From Streptomyces chrestomyceticus JCM 4735 (lineage in GTDB: Bacteria; Actinomycetota; Actinomycetes; Streptomycetales; Streptomycetaceae): a stretch of DNA of 64,000 nt. The notes beneath the pieces are model-generated. The model was given only the letters and a program-made list of their open reading frames with translations, made no database searches and was not told the DNA's origin. Within the stretch, counting starts at the first letter, position 1. The number at the start of each line of letters is the position of its first letter. The stretch spans positions 5,518,001 through 5,582,000 of the forward strand of contig NZ_BHZC01000001.1 in the NCBI RefSeq assembly GCF_003865135.1, in the 5' to 3' direction. This document shows, piece by piece, positions 41,783 to 51,170 of the stretch. Both the position numbers and the translations under genes were made by a program.

Positions 41783-42744
41783 TGGCGCCGACCCCCATGA
41801 CGCGTGGGCGGTACGCGCCGCCCGCACCGCGCCGCGAACTGACCGCCACCTCCGCCGACGGCTCCCGGCTGCATGTGGAGATCCACGGGCCGGAGGCGCC
41901 CGGCACCCCCGCCGTCGTCCTGTCGCACGGCTGGACCTGCTCGACCGCCTTCTGGGCCCCTGTCGTACGGGACCTGGCCGCCGACCACAAGGTCGTGCTC
42001 TACGACCAGCGGGGCCACGGCCGCACCCCGGCGGTGGGCCCGCGCGGCTACAGCACCACCGCCCTCGCCGACGACCTGACCGCCGTCCTCGGCGCCGCGC
42101 TGGAGCCGGGGGAGCGGGCGGTGCTCGCCGGGCACTCCATGGGCGGCATGACGATGATGGCGTCCGCCGAACGCCCCGAGTTCCGGGAGCGGGCCGCCGC
42201 CGTCCTGCTGTGCAGCACCGGCAGCGCGAACCTGACGGCGGAGTGCCTGGTGATCCCGCTGCGCTCGCCGGCCGGACGGCGCGTCGCGCACCAGGTCGTC
42301 CTCGGGTCGCGGGCACCGCTCGGACCGGTCAGCGCGGTCGCCAAGCGGCTTCTGAAGTACGCCACGATGGGGCCGGCCGCCACGCCCGAGCAGGTCGAGG
42401 CGTGCGCCCGCATCGTGCACGCCTGCCAGGTACGTCCCCGGGCGAAGTGGGGCAAGGTCCTCGCGGGCCTCGAACTGACCGGCGGCGCGGCCCGGTTGGA
42501 GGTGCCGACCGCCGTCATCGCGGGCACCGCCGACCGGCTCACCCCGATCGTCCTCTCCCGGCGGCTGGCCTCCGTACTGCCCCGGTTCCTGGGACTGACC
42601 GAGCTGCCCGGAGCCGGGCACATGACGCCCATCGAGGAGCCGGACGCGGTCATCGGCCGCATCCGGGAGCTGGTACGCGATCACCTGCCGGCCCGTGGCG
42701 ACCGCGCCGAGGCGGCCACCGACGCGAAGGAGAGGACCGTATGA
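41782..42744 (+). CDS. Alpha/beta-hydrolase
   Basis: 320 aa hydrolase or esterase. Motifs: VVLSHGWTCSTAFWAP (oxyanion-hole HGW), VVLYDQRGHGRTP, the nucleophile elbow VLAGHSMGGMTMMAS (Ser in GHSMG), and the late acid and base regions IAGTADRLTP (Asp) and LPGAGHMTPIEEPD (His). No signal peptide, so cytoplasmic. The ATG shares bases with the monooxygenase stop, and its own stop overlaps the SDR start (ATGA), so the three are translationally coupled. It may open the ester or lactone made by the monooxygenase; that is inference from order. Confidence 0.9.
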   Translation: MAPTPMTRGRYAPPAPRRELTATSADGSRLHVEIHGPEAPGTPAVVLSHGWTCSTAFWAPVVRDLAADHKVVLYDQRGHGRTPAVGPRGYSTTALADDLTAVLGAALEPGERAVLAGHSMGGMTMMASAERPEFRERAAAVLLCSTGSANLTAECLVIPLRSPAGRRVAHQVVLGSRAPLGPVSAVAKRLLKYATMGPAATPEQVEACARIVHACQVRPRAKWGKVLAGLELTGGAARLEVPTAVIAGTADRLTPIVLSRRLASVLPRFLGLTELPGAGHMTPIEEPDAVIGRIRELVRDHLPARGDRAEAATDAKERTV

Positions 42745-43622
42745 GCGCACGCAGGAGCCTGGAGGGGCAGGTCGCCGTCGTCACCGGCGCGGCCCGCGGG
42801 GTCGGCGAACTCCTCGCCCGCAAACTGTCCGCACGCGGCGCCACGCTCGCGCTCGTCGGCCTGGAGCCGGAGGAACTGGCGCGCGTCGCCGCCTCGATGC
42901 ACGGCGAGGCGGCGCACTGGCACGCCGACGTGACCGACCACGAGGCGATGGCCCAGGTGGCGCGCGAGGTCAAGGCGCGCTTCGGCAAGGTGGACATCGT
43001 GGTCGCCAACGCCGGGGTGGCCACCGGCGGACCGTTCGTGGACTCCGACCCGGTGTCCTGGCGGCGGGTCATCGAGGTCAACCTCATCGGCGGCGCGGTC
43101 ACGGGACGGGCGTTCCTGCCGGTCCTGATGGAGTCGCGCGGCTACTTCCTCCAGATAGCCTCGCTCGCCGCGCTCACCCCGGCGCCGATGATGACCGCGT
43201 ACTGCGCCTCCAAGTCCGGCGTGGAGGCGTTCGCGCACAGCCTGCGCGCCGAGGTCGGCTACAAGGGCGTACGGGTCGGCGTCGGTTACCTGAGCTGGAC
43301 CGACACCGACATGGTGCGCGGCGCCGACCAGGACGACATCATGCGCGAGCTGCGGCAGCGGCTGCCCTGGCCGACGAACAAGACGTACCCGCTGAGCCCG
43401 GCCGTGGACCGGATCGTGGCGGGCATCGAGCGCCGCTCCTCGCATGTGTACGGGCAGTGGTGGTTGCGCGGCATGCAGTCGGTCCGCGGATATCTGCCGT
43501 CCGTCATCGGGACGGTGGGGCAGCGCGAGATGCGGCGCTTCGGCGACCGGCTGGAGGGGATGCGCGTGGGGCTGGTCGGCGCGGGCGGGGAGGCGGACGA
43601 GAAGGTGCGCGCGAACCACTGA
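42741..43622 (+). CDS. Short-chain dehydrogenase/reductase
   Basis: 293 aa classical SDR, NAD(P)-dependent. Rossmann motif VVTGAARGVGELLARKLS, NAG motif VANAGVATGG, catalytic Ser in LQIASLAALTPAP and the YxxxK pair in MTAYCASKSGVEAF. The C-terminal 60 residues extend past the usual core (RGMQSVRGYLPSVIGTVGQR), as in membrane-associated or acyl-substrate SDRs. Start overlaps the preceding stop; last gene of the operon. It probably oxidises or reduces the alcohol or ketone handled by the monooxygenase and hydrolase. Confidence 0.9.
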   Translation: MSARRSLEGQVAVVTGAARGVGELLARKLSARGATLALVGLEPEELARVAASMHGEAAHWHADVTDHEAMAQVAREVKARFGKVDIVVANAGVATGGPFVDSDPVSWRRVIEVNLIGGAVTGRAFLPVLMESRGYFLQIASLAALTPAPMMTAYCASKSGVEAFAHSLRAEVGYKGVRVGVGYLSWTDTDMVRGADQDDIMRELRQRLPWPTNKTYPLSPAVDRIVAGIERRSSHVYGQWWLRGMQSVRGYLPSVIGTVGQREMRRFGDRLEGMRVGLVGAGGEADEKVRANH

Positions 43623-43723
43623 GAAGCGTTCCCGGCACGGCTGGTTGATCGAAATGCGTTGTATGTCCTGGCGTGCGAGGCTGGTCGGGCCCACCCCCGA
43701 CCACCCCGACAGGAGTGCACCGC

Positions 43724-43894
43724 ATGGGTATCAAGGACCAGTTCGAGGACAAGAAGCGCCAGCTCCAGGACAAGGCGGACAAGGCCAAGGAGCGCGGGCA
43801 GCAAGGCAAGGGCGAGGCCGGCGACCGCGCCCAGCAGGGCCGTGAGAAGGCGCAGGACGCCGCCCAGGACGCCCGCGACCGCTTCCAGAGCTGA
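43724..43894 (+). CDS. CsbD-like small stress protein
   Basis: 56 aa, hydrophilic and almost wholly helical, with repeated Lys/Gln/Asp/Ala heptads (QFEDKKRQLQDKADKAKERG, AQQGREKAQDAAQDARDRF). The composition and size resemble CsbD-type or LEA-like stress proteins, although the exact CsbD signature is not clear. ATG 43724 follows AGGAG by eight bases, a good ribosome site, which supports a real gene despite its size. A strong hairpin follows 45 bases downstream. Confidence 0.65.
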   Translation: MGIKDQFEDKKRQLQDKADKAKERGQQGKGEAGDRAQQGREKAQDAAQDARDRFQS

Positions 43895-43938
43895 GCGGTC
43901 GCGGGATCCGGCGCGCGTACCGCACACTGCGCGCGCCC

Positions 43939-43972
43939 GAGGGGTGCACCCGTTCCGGCGGGTGCACCCCTC
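43939..43972. terminator. Bidirectional hairpin terminator
   Basis: Perfect 14-bp arms (GAGGGGTGCACCCG at 43939-43952, partner at 43959-43972) with a six-base loop lie between the convergent CsbD-like and L,D-transpeptidase-like genes and could end both transcripts. Confidence 0.75.
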
Positions 43973-43991
43973 AACGCATGAGCCCCTGGGC

Positions 43992-44588
43992 CTACTTGGT
44001 GACCTTCAGCGACGCCGGCCAGCCGTACCGCTGCGCCGCCGCGAAGAGGTTCTTGATGTCCGCCGGGGCCAGCTTCACGCAGCCCAGCGAGCGGTAGTCC
44101 CCGTCGCCGTCCCAGCGGTACGGGCTGTCGCGGCCCGGGACCGCGATGCCCTGGGCGCCGTCCGACCGCATCTCGCTGTGCACGAACAGCGCGGTGCGCT
44201 GGGTGCGGCCGTCCCGGCAGACCTTGTCGCCGACGTGGATCGCGTAGCCGTTGATGCCGTCCCGCCCGCCCTTCTTGCGCGTGGTGTGCGAGAGCACCCG
44301 GTACGTGCCGTCCGGCAGCCAGCCCTTGTTCCGTACGCATTCGTCGCGGCCCGCCGTACCGCCCTGGCCGGACCCGGCGCGGTAGTCGGCCAGCACCCTG
44401 CCGGTGCCGGTCTGCACCAGGCGCACCCGGGACGTGGCCGGGTCGCGCCGGTTCTTCTCGAAGACGAGGTGGGTCGGGCCCGCGCGGCCGGGTGGCGGGG
44501 CGGCATGGGCGGGTGGCGTGGCCGAGGCGAGTCCCGCCGTCAACGCTGCGGTGACGGCCAGTGACGCGGTGCGTATGTGGGATGCCAT
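43992..44588 (-). CDS. Secreted L,D-transpeptidase-like (YkuD) protein
   Basis: 198 aa. A Sec signal (MASHIRTASLAVTAALTAGL ending near AHA) precedes a YkuD-type domain: THLVFEKNRRDPATSRVRLV, GKVLADY-like strand, LPDGTYRVLSHTT, ALFVHSEMRSDGAQG (conserved His) and YRSLGCVKLAPAD, in which SLGC supplies the catalytic Cys of L,D-transpeptidases. Such enzymes make 3-3 peptidoglycan crosslinks outside the membrane. The protein lacks the Ig-like or peptidoglycan-binding domains of larger Ldts, so a minor or different cell-wall role is possible. It lies 30 bases from the tricorn gene, in the same direction. Confidence 0.82.
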   Translation of the reverse strand: MASHIRTASLAVTAALTAGLASATPPAHAAPPPGRAGPTHLVFEKNRRDPATSRVRLVQTGTGRVLADYRAGSGQGGTAGRDECVRNKGWLPDGTYRVLSHTTRKKGGRDGINGYAIHVGDKVCRDGRTQRTALFVHSEMRSDGAQGIAVPGRDSPYRWDGDGDYRSLGCVKLAPADIKNLFAAAQRYGWPASLKVTK

Positions 44589-44618
44589 GCAGGTGCTCCT
44601 GTCGTGCGGGGACGGTGC

Positions 44619-47600
44619 TCAGCCGCTGCGGGGCGGCAGCGGGGGCCGACGCCGGTCCGGTACGTCGGACAGGTCGGGCGGCTTCGCGGCGGGGTGGCGT
44701 TCCAGGAGGTCCAGCGCGGTACGGACGGCGACGCCGAGCTGCGGGTGGCGGCCCTCGGCCCAGTCCAGCGGGGAGCGCGGCGCCTCGATGTCCGGCTCCA
44801 CGCCGTGGTTCTCCACACCCCAGCCGTACGCCTCGAACCAGGCCGCGTTCATCGGCACGGTGATGTACGTACCGTCGCCCAGCCGGTGCCGCCCGGTCAT
44901 CCCGACCACACCGCCCCAGGTGCGCAGACCCACGACCGGGCCGATGCCCTGCAGTTTGAACGCGGCGGTGATCATGTCGCCGTCGGAGGAGGTCATCTCG
45001 TCGGCGACGGCGACGACCGGGCCGCGCGGCGCGTTGCTCGCGTAACTGACCGGCTGGGCGTCGCGCGTCAGGTCCCAGCCGACGATGGTGCGGGTCAGCT
45101 TCTCCACGACCAGCTCGGAGATGTTGCCGCCGGCGTTGCCCCGGACGTCCACGATCAGCGCGGGCCGCGAGACCTCCATCCGCAGGTCGCGGTTGAACTG
45201 CGCCCAGCCGGAGCCGCCCATGTCGGGGATGTGCAGATAGCCGCACCGGCCGTCGCTCAGCTCGCGCACCACCTCGCGGCGCTTGGCCACCCAGTCCTGG
45301 TAGCGCAGCGGCCGCTCGTCGACCAGCGGGACCACCGCGACCCGCCGCGACGGGCCGCCGCCCTCGGGCGCAAAGGTCAGCTCGACGGTGGTGCCGCCGG
45401 CCGCGGACAGCAACGGGGCGGGCCCCGCCACCGGATCGACCCGGCGGCCGTCCACGTGGGTGAGCGCGGCGCCCTCGCGGATGCCCGTACCGGCCAGCGG
45501 CGAGCGGGCCCGGGAGTCGGAGGAGTCGCCGGGCAGGATGCGCCGCACCACCCAGTAGCCGTCCTTGAAGACGAAGTTGGCGCCGAGCAGGCCGATCGCG
45601 CGCTGGTAGTGCGGCGGGCCCTCGTTGCGCTTGCCCGCCGTGACGTACGCGTGCGAGGTGCCCAGCTCGCCCAGCACCTCGCGCATCAGGTCGGCGAACT
45701 CGTCGGGCGAGGCGACCCGTTCGACCAGCGGCCGGTACTGCTCCAGCACCCCGTCCCAGTCGACGTTGCTGAGCCCCGGGTCCCAGAAATAGGCGCGGAT
45801 GATCCGGCCCGCCTCGTCGTACGCCTGGCGCCACTCGGCGGGCGGGTCCACCTCGTGCAGGATGCGCCGAGGGTCCAGATGGACGGTCGAGTCGGCGTCC
45901 GGCGGCTCGGTCGCGGGCACCGCCCGCAGGTCGCCCTCGTCGTTGACGACCAGCCGGGTGCCGTCGCCGCTGAGCGCGTAGGAGTCGATGACGGAGGTCA
46001 GTTCGGTGCGCTTGGCCTTGAACAGGTCGAAGTGTTCCAGCGTGGGCTGGCCCGAGGTGTTGTCGGGATTGGCGAAGGTCTCGCCGAGCGCGCCGGAGAT
46101 CGGCCAGCGCAGCCAGACCAGCCCGCCGCCCGCGACCGGGCGCAGCGCCGAGTACTTCGACGCCGACACCGGGAACGGCGTCACCCGGCTGGCCAGCCCC
46201 TCCACCTCCACCAGCGCCGTGCCCTCGGCCGTCACCGGGGCCTCCGCCGGGTCCAGACCGCCCGCCGCGGGCCGCCCGTCGGCGGACAACTGGAAGGGGG
46301 AGGGCGTGGCGGAGGACAGCGGTACGAGGTAGGGGCGGCAGCCGAGCGGGAAGGACAGGTCGCCGGTGTGCACGTCGTAGACCGGGTCGAAGCCGCGCCA
46401 GGACAGGAACGCGAGGTAGCGGCCGTCGCGGGTGAAGACCGGCTGCTCGTCCTCGAAGCGGCCGTTGGTGACGTCCACGACGGTGCTGGCGGCCTCCGTG
46501 CCGTCCCCGGAGCCGTTGCCGGTCAGCCGGGCCATCTTGATGCTGCGCAGCGTGCGGCCGATGCCGGGGTGGGACCAGGTCAGCCAGCCCGAGTCGGGGG
46601 AGAAGGCCAGGTCGCGCACCGGCCCGTTCTCCGACCTGATCAGCTCGGTGACCCGGCCTTCGCCGTCGCCGTCGGCCGAGACGTCGACGAGCAGCAGCCG
46701 CCCGTCGTGCGCGGCCACCGCCAGCCGTTCGCCGTCCGGCGCGGCGACCAGCTCGTGCACCCGGCCGAGCCGGCCGGCGGCCAGGCGGTGCGGGTCGCGC
46801 GGGATGCCGGCCTTGGGCAGGTCGGCGATCTCGATGGCGTCGTCGCCCTCGGCGGAGGTGATGTAGGCGATCCGGCCGGTGGAGCCCAGCATCTCGGGCA
46901 GCCGGACGCGGACCCCCGGCTCGTCGTGGATGGTGCGGGCCGGGCCGTCGCGGTGGGTGAGCCAGTACAGGCTGCCGCGCACGCCGACGGCGCTGGCCCG
47001 CCCGGTGGTGTCCACGGCGAGGGAGGTGATGTGCGAGCCGGCCGGGATCTGGTACGTACGGCGTCCGGCGCGCGGCCCGCCGAGCCGCACCCGCAGGCGG
47101 CGCGGTGTGCCGCCCGGGCTCAGGTCGTCCACCAGCCACAGGTCGCCGCCGCACTGGTAGACGACGCGCTGCCCGTCGGTGGCGGCGTGCCGGGCGTAGA
47201 AGTCGGCGTGGTCGGTGTGCCGCCGCAGGTCGGTGCTGTCCGGCTTGCAGGAGTAGAGGTTGGCGATGCCTTCGTGGTCGGAGAGGAACGCGATACGGTC
47301 GCCGACGAACATCACCGCGTCCAGGTGACCGCGCAGGTCCGGCACGAGCCGGGTGCCGTGCAGCCACATCCGGCCCATCGCGCCGCCCCGGTAGCGCTTC
47401 CAGGAGGCGGGCTCGTGCGGCGGCTTGCCGGTGAGCAGCAGCGTCTTGCGGTCCACCGAGTCGTCGTGGCCGCCGCCGGCGCCGTCCCCGTCGCCTACGT
47501 GCCCGTACGGATGGCCGTCGCCCTCCAGCCGGTGCCCGTCCGCGGCGAAGTCGGCGACCGCGATGTCCGAGACCGGGCCCCAGGGCAGCCGGCCGCCGGG

Positions 47601-47990
47601 GCTGCCGTCGGTGGGGACGCTGTAGGCCCAGGAGTAGTACGAGAAGGGCTGGCCGTGCGAGGAGACGGCCAGGATCTGGCCGTCCGGGGTCCAGCCGCAG
47701 ACCCGGGCGTCGGTGCTCCCCCAATAGGTGAGGCGGCGGGCCGGGCCGCCCTCCACCGGGGCGAGGTGGATCTCCGGGTCGAGGCTGCGCCAGGTGGTGA
47801 AGGCGATCTGTCTGCCGTCCGGGGAGATCCGGGGGTGGCTGATCCGGGTGCGGTCCACCGTCAGCCGCCAGGCCCGGGGCGTACTGCCGCCCTCGGTCGT
47901 CAGCGGTGCCACCCAGAGGTCGTCCTCGGCGGCGAAACACAGCATCTCGCCGTGGAGATGCGGGAACCGGAGATACGCGCCGTCACTCAC
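44619..47990 (-). CDS. tri: Tricorn protease
   Basis: 1123 aa cytoplasmic oligopeptidase acting after the proteasome or Clp. In order: a six- and a seven-bladed beta-propeller region (YLRFPHLHGEMLCFAAEDDL, ISPDGRQIAFTTWRSLDPEI, WTPDGQILAVSSHGQPFSYY, FTRDGRYLAFLSWRGFDPVY), a C1 helical region, a PDZ domain near residues 760-850 (REGAALTHVDGRRVD), and the S41 core (LIVDVRGNAGGNISELVVEK, EMTSSDGDMITAAFKL with the catalytic Ser, and LRTWGGVVG). GTG 47990 begins at the first blade, VSDGAYLRFP; the open frame further upstream has no family pattern and crosses the TetR operators. Confidence 0.92.
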   Translation of the reverse strand: MSDGAYLRFPHLHGEMLCFAAEDDLWVAPLTTEGGSTPRAWRLTVDRTRISHPRISPDGRQIAFTTWRSLDPEIHLAPVEGGPARRLTYWGSTDARVCGWTPDGQILAVSSHGQPFSYYSWAYSVPTDGSPGGRLPWGPVSDIAVADFAADGHRLEGDGHPYGHVGDGDGAGGGHDDSVDRKTLLLTGKPPHEPASWKRYRGGAMGRMWLHGTRLVPDLRGHLDAVMFVGDRIAFLSDHEGIANLYSCKPDSTDLRRHTDHADFYARHAATDGQRVVYQCGGDLWLVDDLSPGGTPRRLRVRLGGPRAGRRTYQIPAGSHITSLAVDTTGRASAVGVRGSLYWLTHRDGPARTIHDEPGVRVRLPEMLGSTGRIAYITSAEGDDAIEIADLPKAGIPRDPHRLAAGRLGRVHELVAAPDGERLAVAAHDGRLLLVDVSADGDGEGRVTELIRSENGPVRDLAFSPDSGWLTWSHPGIGRTLRSIKMARLTGNGSGDGTEAASTVVDVTNGRFEDEQPVFTRDGRYLAFLSWRGFDPVYDVHTGDLSFPLGCRPYLVPLSSATPSPFQLSADGRPAAGGLDPAEAPVTAEGTALVEVEGLASRVTPFPVSASKYSALRPVAGGGLVWLRWPISGALGETFANPDNTSGQPTLEHFDLFKAKRTELTSVIDSYALSGDGTRLVVNDEGDLRAVPATEPPDADSTVHLDPRRILHEVDPPAEWRQAYDEAGRIIRAYFWDPGLSNVDWDGVLEQYRPLVERVASPDEFADLMREVLGELGTSHAYVTAGKRNEGPPHYQRAIGLLGANFVFKDGYWVVRRILPGDSSDSRARSPLAGTGIREGAALTHVDGRRVDPVAGPAPLLSAAGGTTVELTFAPEGGGPSRRVAVVPLVDERPLRYQDWVAKRREVVRELSDGRCGYLHIPDMGGSGWAQFNRDLRMEVSRPALIVDVRGNAGGNISELVVEKLTRTIVGWDLTRDAQPVSYASNAPRGPVVAVADEMTSSDGDMITAAFKLQGIGPVVGLRTWGGVVGMTGRHRLGDGTYITVPMNAAWFEAYGWGVENHGVEPDIEAPRSPLDWAEGRHPQLGVAVRTALDLLERHPAAKPPDLSDVPDRRRPPLPPRSG

Positions 47991-48064
47991 GCCCCCATGC
48001 TTTCGGCGAGTGCGGACGGTGGCAACTCGGCCGGTGCGGTGTTCCCGTGACGCACACCACCATC

Positions 48065-48133
48065 GAAACGTTTCCGTTTCGCTGGGGCCGGAGGTACGGT
48101 CGAGCCGTACCGAGCTGTACGAAACGGTTTCGT
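48065..48133. promoter_or_regulatory. Cluster of three operator-like palindromes upstream of the TetR gene
   Basis: Three dyads lie within 70 bases: GAAACG-N4-CGTTTC (48065-48080), GGTACGG-N5-CCGTACC (48093-48111) and ACGAAAC-G-GTTTCGT (48119-48133). The first and third share the CGAAACG half-site, as expected for an autoregulating TetR protein. They sit between the divergent tricorn and TetR genes. Confidence 0.6.
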
Positions 48134-48156
48134 TCACCACGAGGAGGTGTGCCGCC

Positions 48157-48729
48157 ATGGGCCGCAGCCGGCTGACCCCCGAGCGCGAGGCGGAGCTCTA
48201 CGCGGCCGTGCTCGACCTGCTCCGCGAGGTCGGCTACGACGCCCTGACCATGGACGCCGTCGCCACCCGCACCCACGCCAGCAAGGCCACCCTCTACCGC
48301 CAGTGGCAGGGCAAGCCCGAACTGGTCGCCCGGGCGCTCCACCACCACAAGCCCGTCCAGGTCGCCGACATCGACACCGGCAGCCTCCGTGGCGACCTGC
48401 ACGCCATGATCTCCCGCGCGGACGACTGCGAGATGGAACGCGACTGCGCGCTGCTGCGGGGCCTCGCCCGGGCCGCGCACGACAACCCCGACCTCCACCA
48501 GGCGCTGCGCGACCTGATCGTCAACCCGGACATCTCCGGGATGGACGCGATGCTCGCCCGCGCCGTCGAACGCGGCGAGATCCCCGCCGGACGCCCCGCG
48601 CTCGCCTACGTACCCCACATGCTGCTCGGCGCCTTCGTCGCCCAGCAGCTCATCGAGGACCGGCCCCCGAACCGCGCCTTCCTCGCCGATTACGTCGACG
48701 CCGTGGTCCTCCCCGCCCTAGGCGTCTGA
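48157..48729 (+). CDS. TetR-family transcriptional regulator
   Basis: 190 aa. HTH at residues about 10-55: LTPEREAELYAAVLDLLREV with GYDALTMDAVATRTHASKAT and LYRQWQGKPELVARAL. The remaining helices form a TetR_C-type ligand domain (CEMERDCALLRGLARAAHDN, MLLGAFVAQQLIEDRPP). GAGGAGG ends nine bases before ATG 48157. The gene is followed 139 bases later by the MMPL exporter in the same direction, a common repressor-pump arrangement, and is preceded by the palindromes at 48065-48133. Confidence 0.92.
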   Translation: MGRSRLTPEREAELYAAVLDLLREVGYDALTMDAVATRTHASKATLYRQWQGKPELVARALHHHKPVQVADIDTGSLRGDLHAMISRADDCEMERDCALLRGLARAAHDNPDLHQALRDLIVNPDISGMDAMLARAVERGEIPAGRPALAYVPHMLLGAFVAQQLIEDRPPNRAFLADYVDAVVLPALGV

Positions 48730-48868
48730 CCGGCCCCGGCCCCCGCTGGGCCGGGCCGTCCGTCCCCAACTCCCCCCATAACGGCAGCACTCGACGCGCC
48801 GCTCTCGTCGTCGGGCCGGCTCCGTACGCCCTTGTACGTCCCTCATCCCGACGGGAGCGCCCCTTCTC

Positions 48869-51076
48869 GTGGCTACATTCCTCTACAAACTCGGACGGTT
48901 CGCCTTCCGGCGACGCCGCTTCGTCGCCCTCATATGGGTGGCGCTGCTGGCCGTCGCCGGAGTCGGCGCCGCCACCGCGTCCTCGCCCGCCGCCGACTCC
49001 TTCTCCGTACCGGGTACGGAGTCGCAGAAGACCTTCGACCTGCTGGGCGAACGCTTCCCCGGCACCAAGGCGGACGGCGCGACCGCGCGGGTGGTCTTCA
49101 AGGCGCCCGACGGGCAGCAGGTGACCGCGCCGGCGCAGAAGAAGGCCGTCGAGAAGGTCGTCGGCGAGCTGAAGTCCTCCTCGCCGCAGGTCGCCTCGGT
49201 CTCCGACCCGTACCTGGCCAAGGGCGTGGCCCGGGACGGCAAGATCGCCTACGCGCAGGTCACCTACAAGGTCTCCGGCTTCGAGCTGAAGGACGACGCG
49301 CGCGACGCGCTCAAGGACGCGGCACAGCACGGCCGGGACGCCGGACTGACCGTCGAGATCGGCGGCAACGCGCTCCAGGCCATGCCGGAGACCGGCGCCA
49401 CCGAGATCATCGGCATCGTCATCTCCGCCGTCGTCCTCGTCATCACCTTCGGCGCGCTCATAGCCGCCGGCCTGCCGTTGCTGACCGCGCTGATCGGCGT
49501 GGGCATCGGCGTCTCGTCCATCACCGCGCTGGGCAGCGTGCTGGACCTGTCGAGTACGACCTCCACCCTCGCCATGATGATCGGCCTCGCCGTCGGCATC
49601 GACTACGCGCTGTTCATCGTCTCCCGCTACCGCTCCGAACTGGCCGAGGGCCGCGAGCGGGAGGAAGCGGCCGGACGCGCGACCGGCACCGCCGGGTCCG
49701 CCGTGGTCTTCGCCGGACTGACCGTCGTCATCGCCCTCGTGGGCCTGTCCGTGGTCAACATCCCGATGCTCACCAAGATGGGCATCGCGGCGGCCGGCAC
49801 GGTCGTCATCGCCGTCCTCGTCGCCCTGACCCTGATCCCCGCGCTGCTGGGCTTCGCGGGCAAGCGGGTGCTGAGCCGCAAGGCCCGTAAGGGCGCTGTC
49901 GCCGCGAGCGAAGCCGAGGGCGGCAAGCCGAACATGGGCACCCGCTGGGCGCGCTTCGTACTGCGGCGGCCGGTCGCCGTGCTGCTGGCCGGGGTCGTCG
50001 GCCTGGGCGTCATCGCCGTACCCGCCGGCTCGCTGGAGATGGGCCTGCCGGACGACGGCGCGCAGCCCACCAGCACCACCCAGCGCAAGGCGTACGACCT
50101 GCTCTCCGACGGCTTCGGGCCGGGCTTCAACGGCCCGCTGATGCTGGTCGTGGACGGGCAGGGCAGCAAGGACCCGAAGGCCGCGGCGGCGCGGGTCGCC
50201 GGGACCGTCGCCAAGCTGGACGGCGTCGCGGCCGTCACCCCGCCGACCTTCAACCAGGCGGGCGACACGGCGCTGCTGAACGTCGTACCGAAGTCCAAGC
50301 CGAGCAGCACCGAGACCGAGGACCTGGTCCACGAGATCCGCGGCAAGGCGGGCGACGCGGCGCGGGACGCCGACGCGCAGGCGCTGGTCACCGGCACCAC
50401 CGCGATGAACATCGACGTCTCCGAGAAGCTCAACGACGCGCTGCTGCCCTACCTGGCGCTCGTGGTCGGCCTGGCCTTCCTGCTGCTGATGGTGGTCTTC
50501 CGCTCGGTCCTGGTGCCCCTGAAGGCCGCCCTCGGCTTCCTGCTGTCGGTCGTCGCGGCGCTCGGCGCGGTGGTCGCGGTCTTCCAGTGGGGCTGGCTGG
50601 CCGACCTGTTCGGCGTCGAGCAGACCGGCCCGGTCATGAGCATGATGCCGATCTTCATGGTGGGCGTGGTCTTCGGACTCGCCATGGACTACGAGGTCTT
50701 CCTCGTGACCCGGATGCGGGAGGCGTTCGTCCACGGGGAGCGCCCCGGACAGGCCGTCGTCACCGGCTTCCGGCACGGCGCACGGGTGGTCACGGCCGCC
50801 GCGGTCATCATGATCTCGGTCTTCGCGGGCTTCATCGGCTCCTCCGAATCCATGATCAAGATGATTGGCTTCGGGCTCGCCGTCGCCGTCTTCTTCGACG
50901 CGTTCGTGGTCCGCATGGCCCTCGTCCCCGCCGTCCTCGCGCTCCTCGGACGCGCGGCGTGGTGGCTGCCCACGTGGCTCCAGCGGGCCCTGCCCAACGT
51001 GGACGTCGAGGGCGAACAGCTCCAGAAGCACCTCGCACCCGAAGCGGACGGGAAGCCGGAACTCGCCAAGGTGTGA
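48869..51076 (+). CDS. MMPL-family RND-type transporter
   Basis: 735 aa inner-membrane exporter of lipids or hydrophobic compounds, driven by the proton gradient. Two halves each start with a basic region and one membrane helix (RFVALIWVALLAVAGVGAAT; PVAVLLAGVVGLGVIAVPAG), an extracytoplasmic loop (SFSVPGTESQKTFDLLGERF) and five more helices. The GLAVGIDYALFIVSRYR and GLAMDYEVFLVTRMREAF segments carry the Asp-Tyr pairs of the MMPL proton relay. GTG 48869 gives the standard short cytoplasmic start. Expression is probably controlled by the TetR protein upstream. Confidence 0.93.
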   Translation: MATFLYKLGRFAFRRRRFVALIWVALLAVAGVGAATASSPAADSFSVPGTESQKTFDLLGERFPGTKADGATARVVFKAPDGQQVTAPAQKKAVEKVVGELKSSSPQVASVSDPYLAKGVARDGKIAYAQVTYKVSGFELKDDARDALKDAAQHGRDAGLTVEIGGNALQAMPETGATEIIGIVISAVVLVITFGALIAAGLPLLTALIGVGIGVSSITALGSVLDLSSTTSTLAMMIGLAVGIDYALFIVSRYRSELAEGREREEAAGRATGTAGSAVVFAGLTVVIALVGLSVVNIPMLTKMGIAAAGTVVIAVLVALTLIPALLGFAGKRVLSRKARKGAVAASEAEGGKPNMGTRWARFVLRRPVAVLLAGVVGLGVIAVPAGSLEMGLPDDGAQPTSTTQRKAYDLLSDGFGPGFNGPLMLVVDGQGSKDPKAAAARVAGTVAKLDGVAAVTPPTFNQAGDTALLNVVPKSKPSSTETEDLVHEIRGKAGDAARDADAQALVTGTTAMNIDVSEKLNDALLPYLALVVGLAFLLLMVVFRSVLVPLKAALGFLLSVVAALGAVVAVFQWGWLADLFGVEQTGPVMSMMPIFMVGVVFGLAMDYEVFLVTRMREAFVHGERPGQAVVTGFRHGARVVTAAAVIMISVFAGFIGSSESMIKMIGFGLAVAVFFDAFVVRMALVPAVLALLGRAAWWLPTWLQRALPNVDVEGEQLQKHLAPEADGKPELAKV

Positions 51077-51170
51077 CGGCCGAGGCGTGACGAGCCCCGG
51101 GGCGGCCGCGTGAGCGGCGCGTCCGCCCCGGACCGCGCCGCCCCGTGGGGACGGGGCGCGGTGCGGACGA

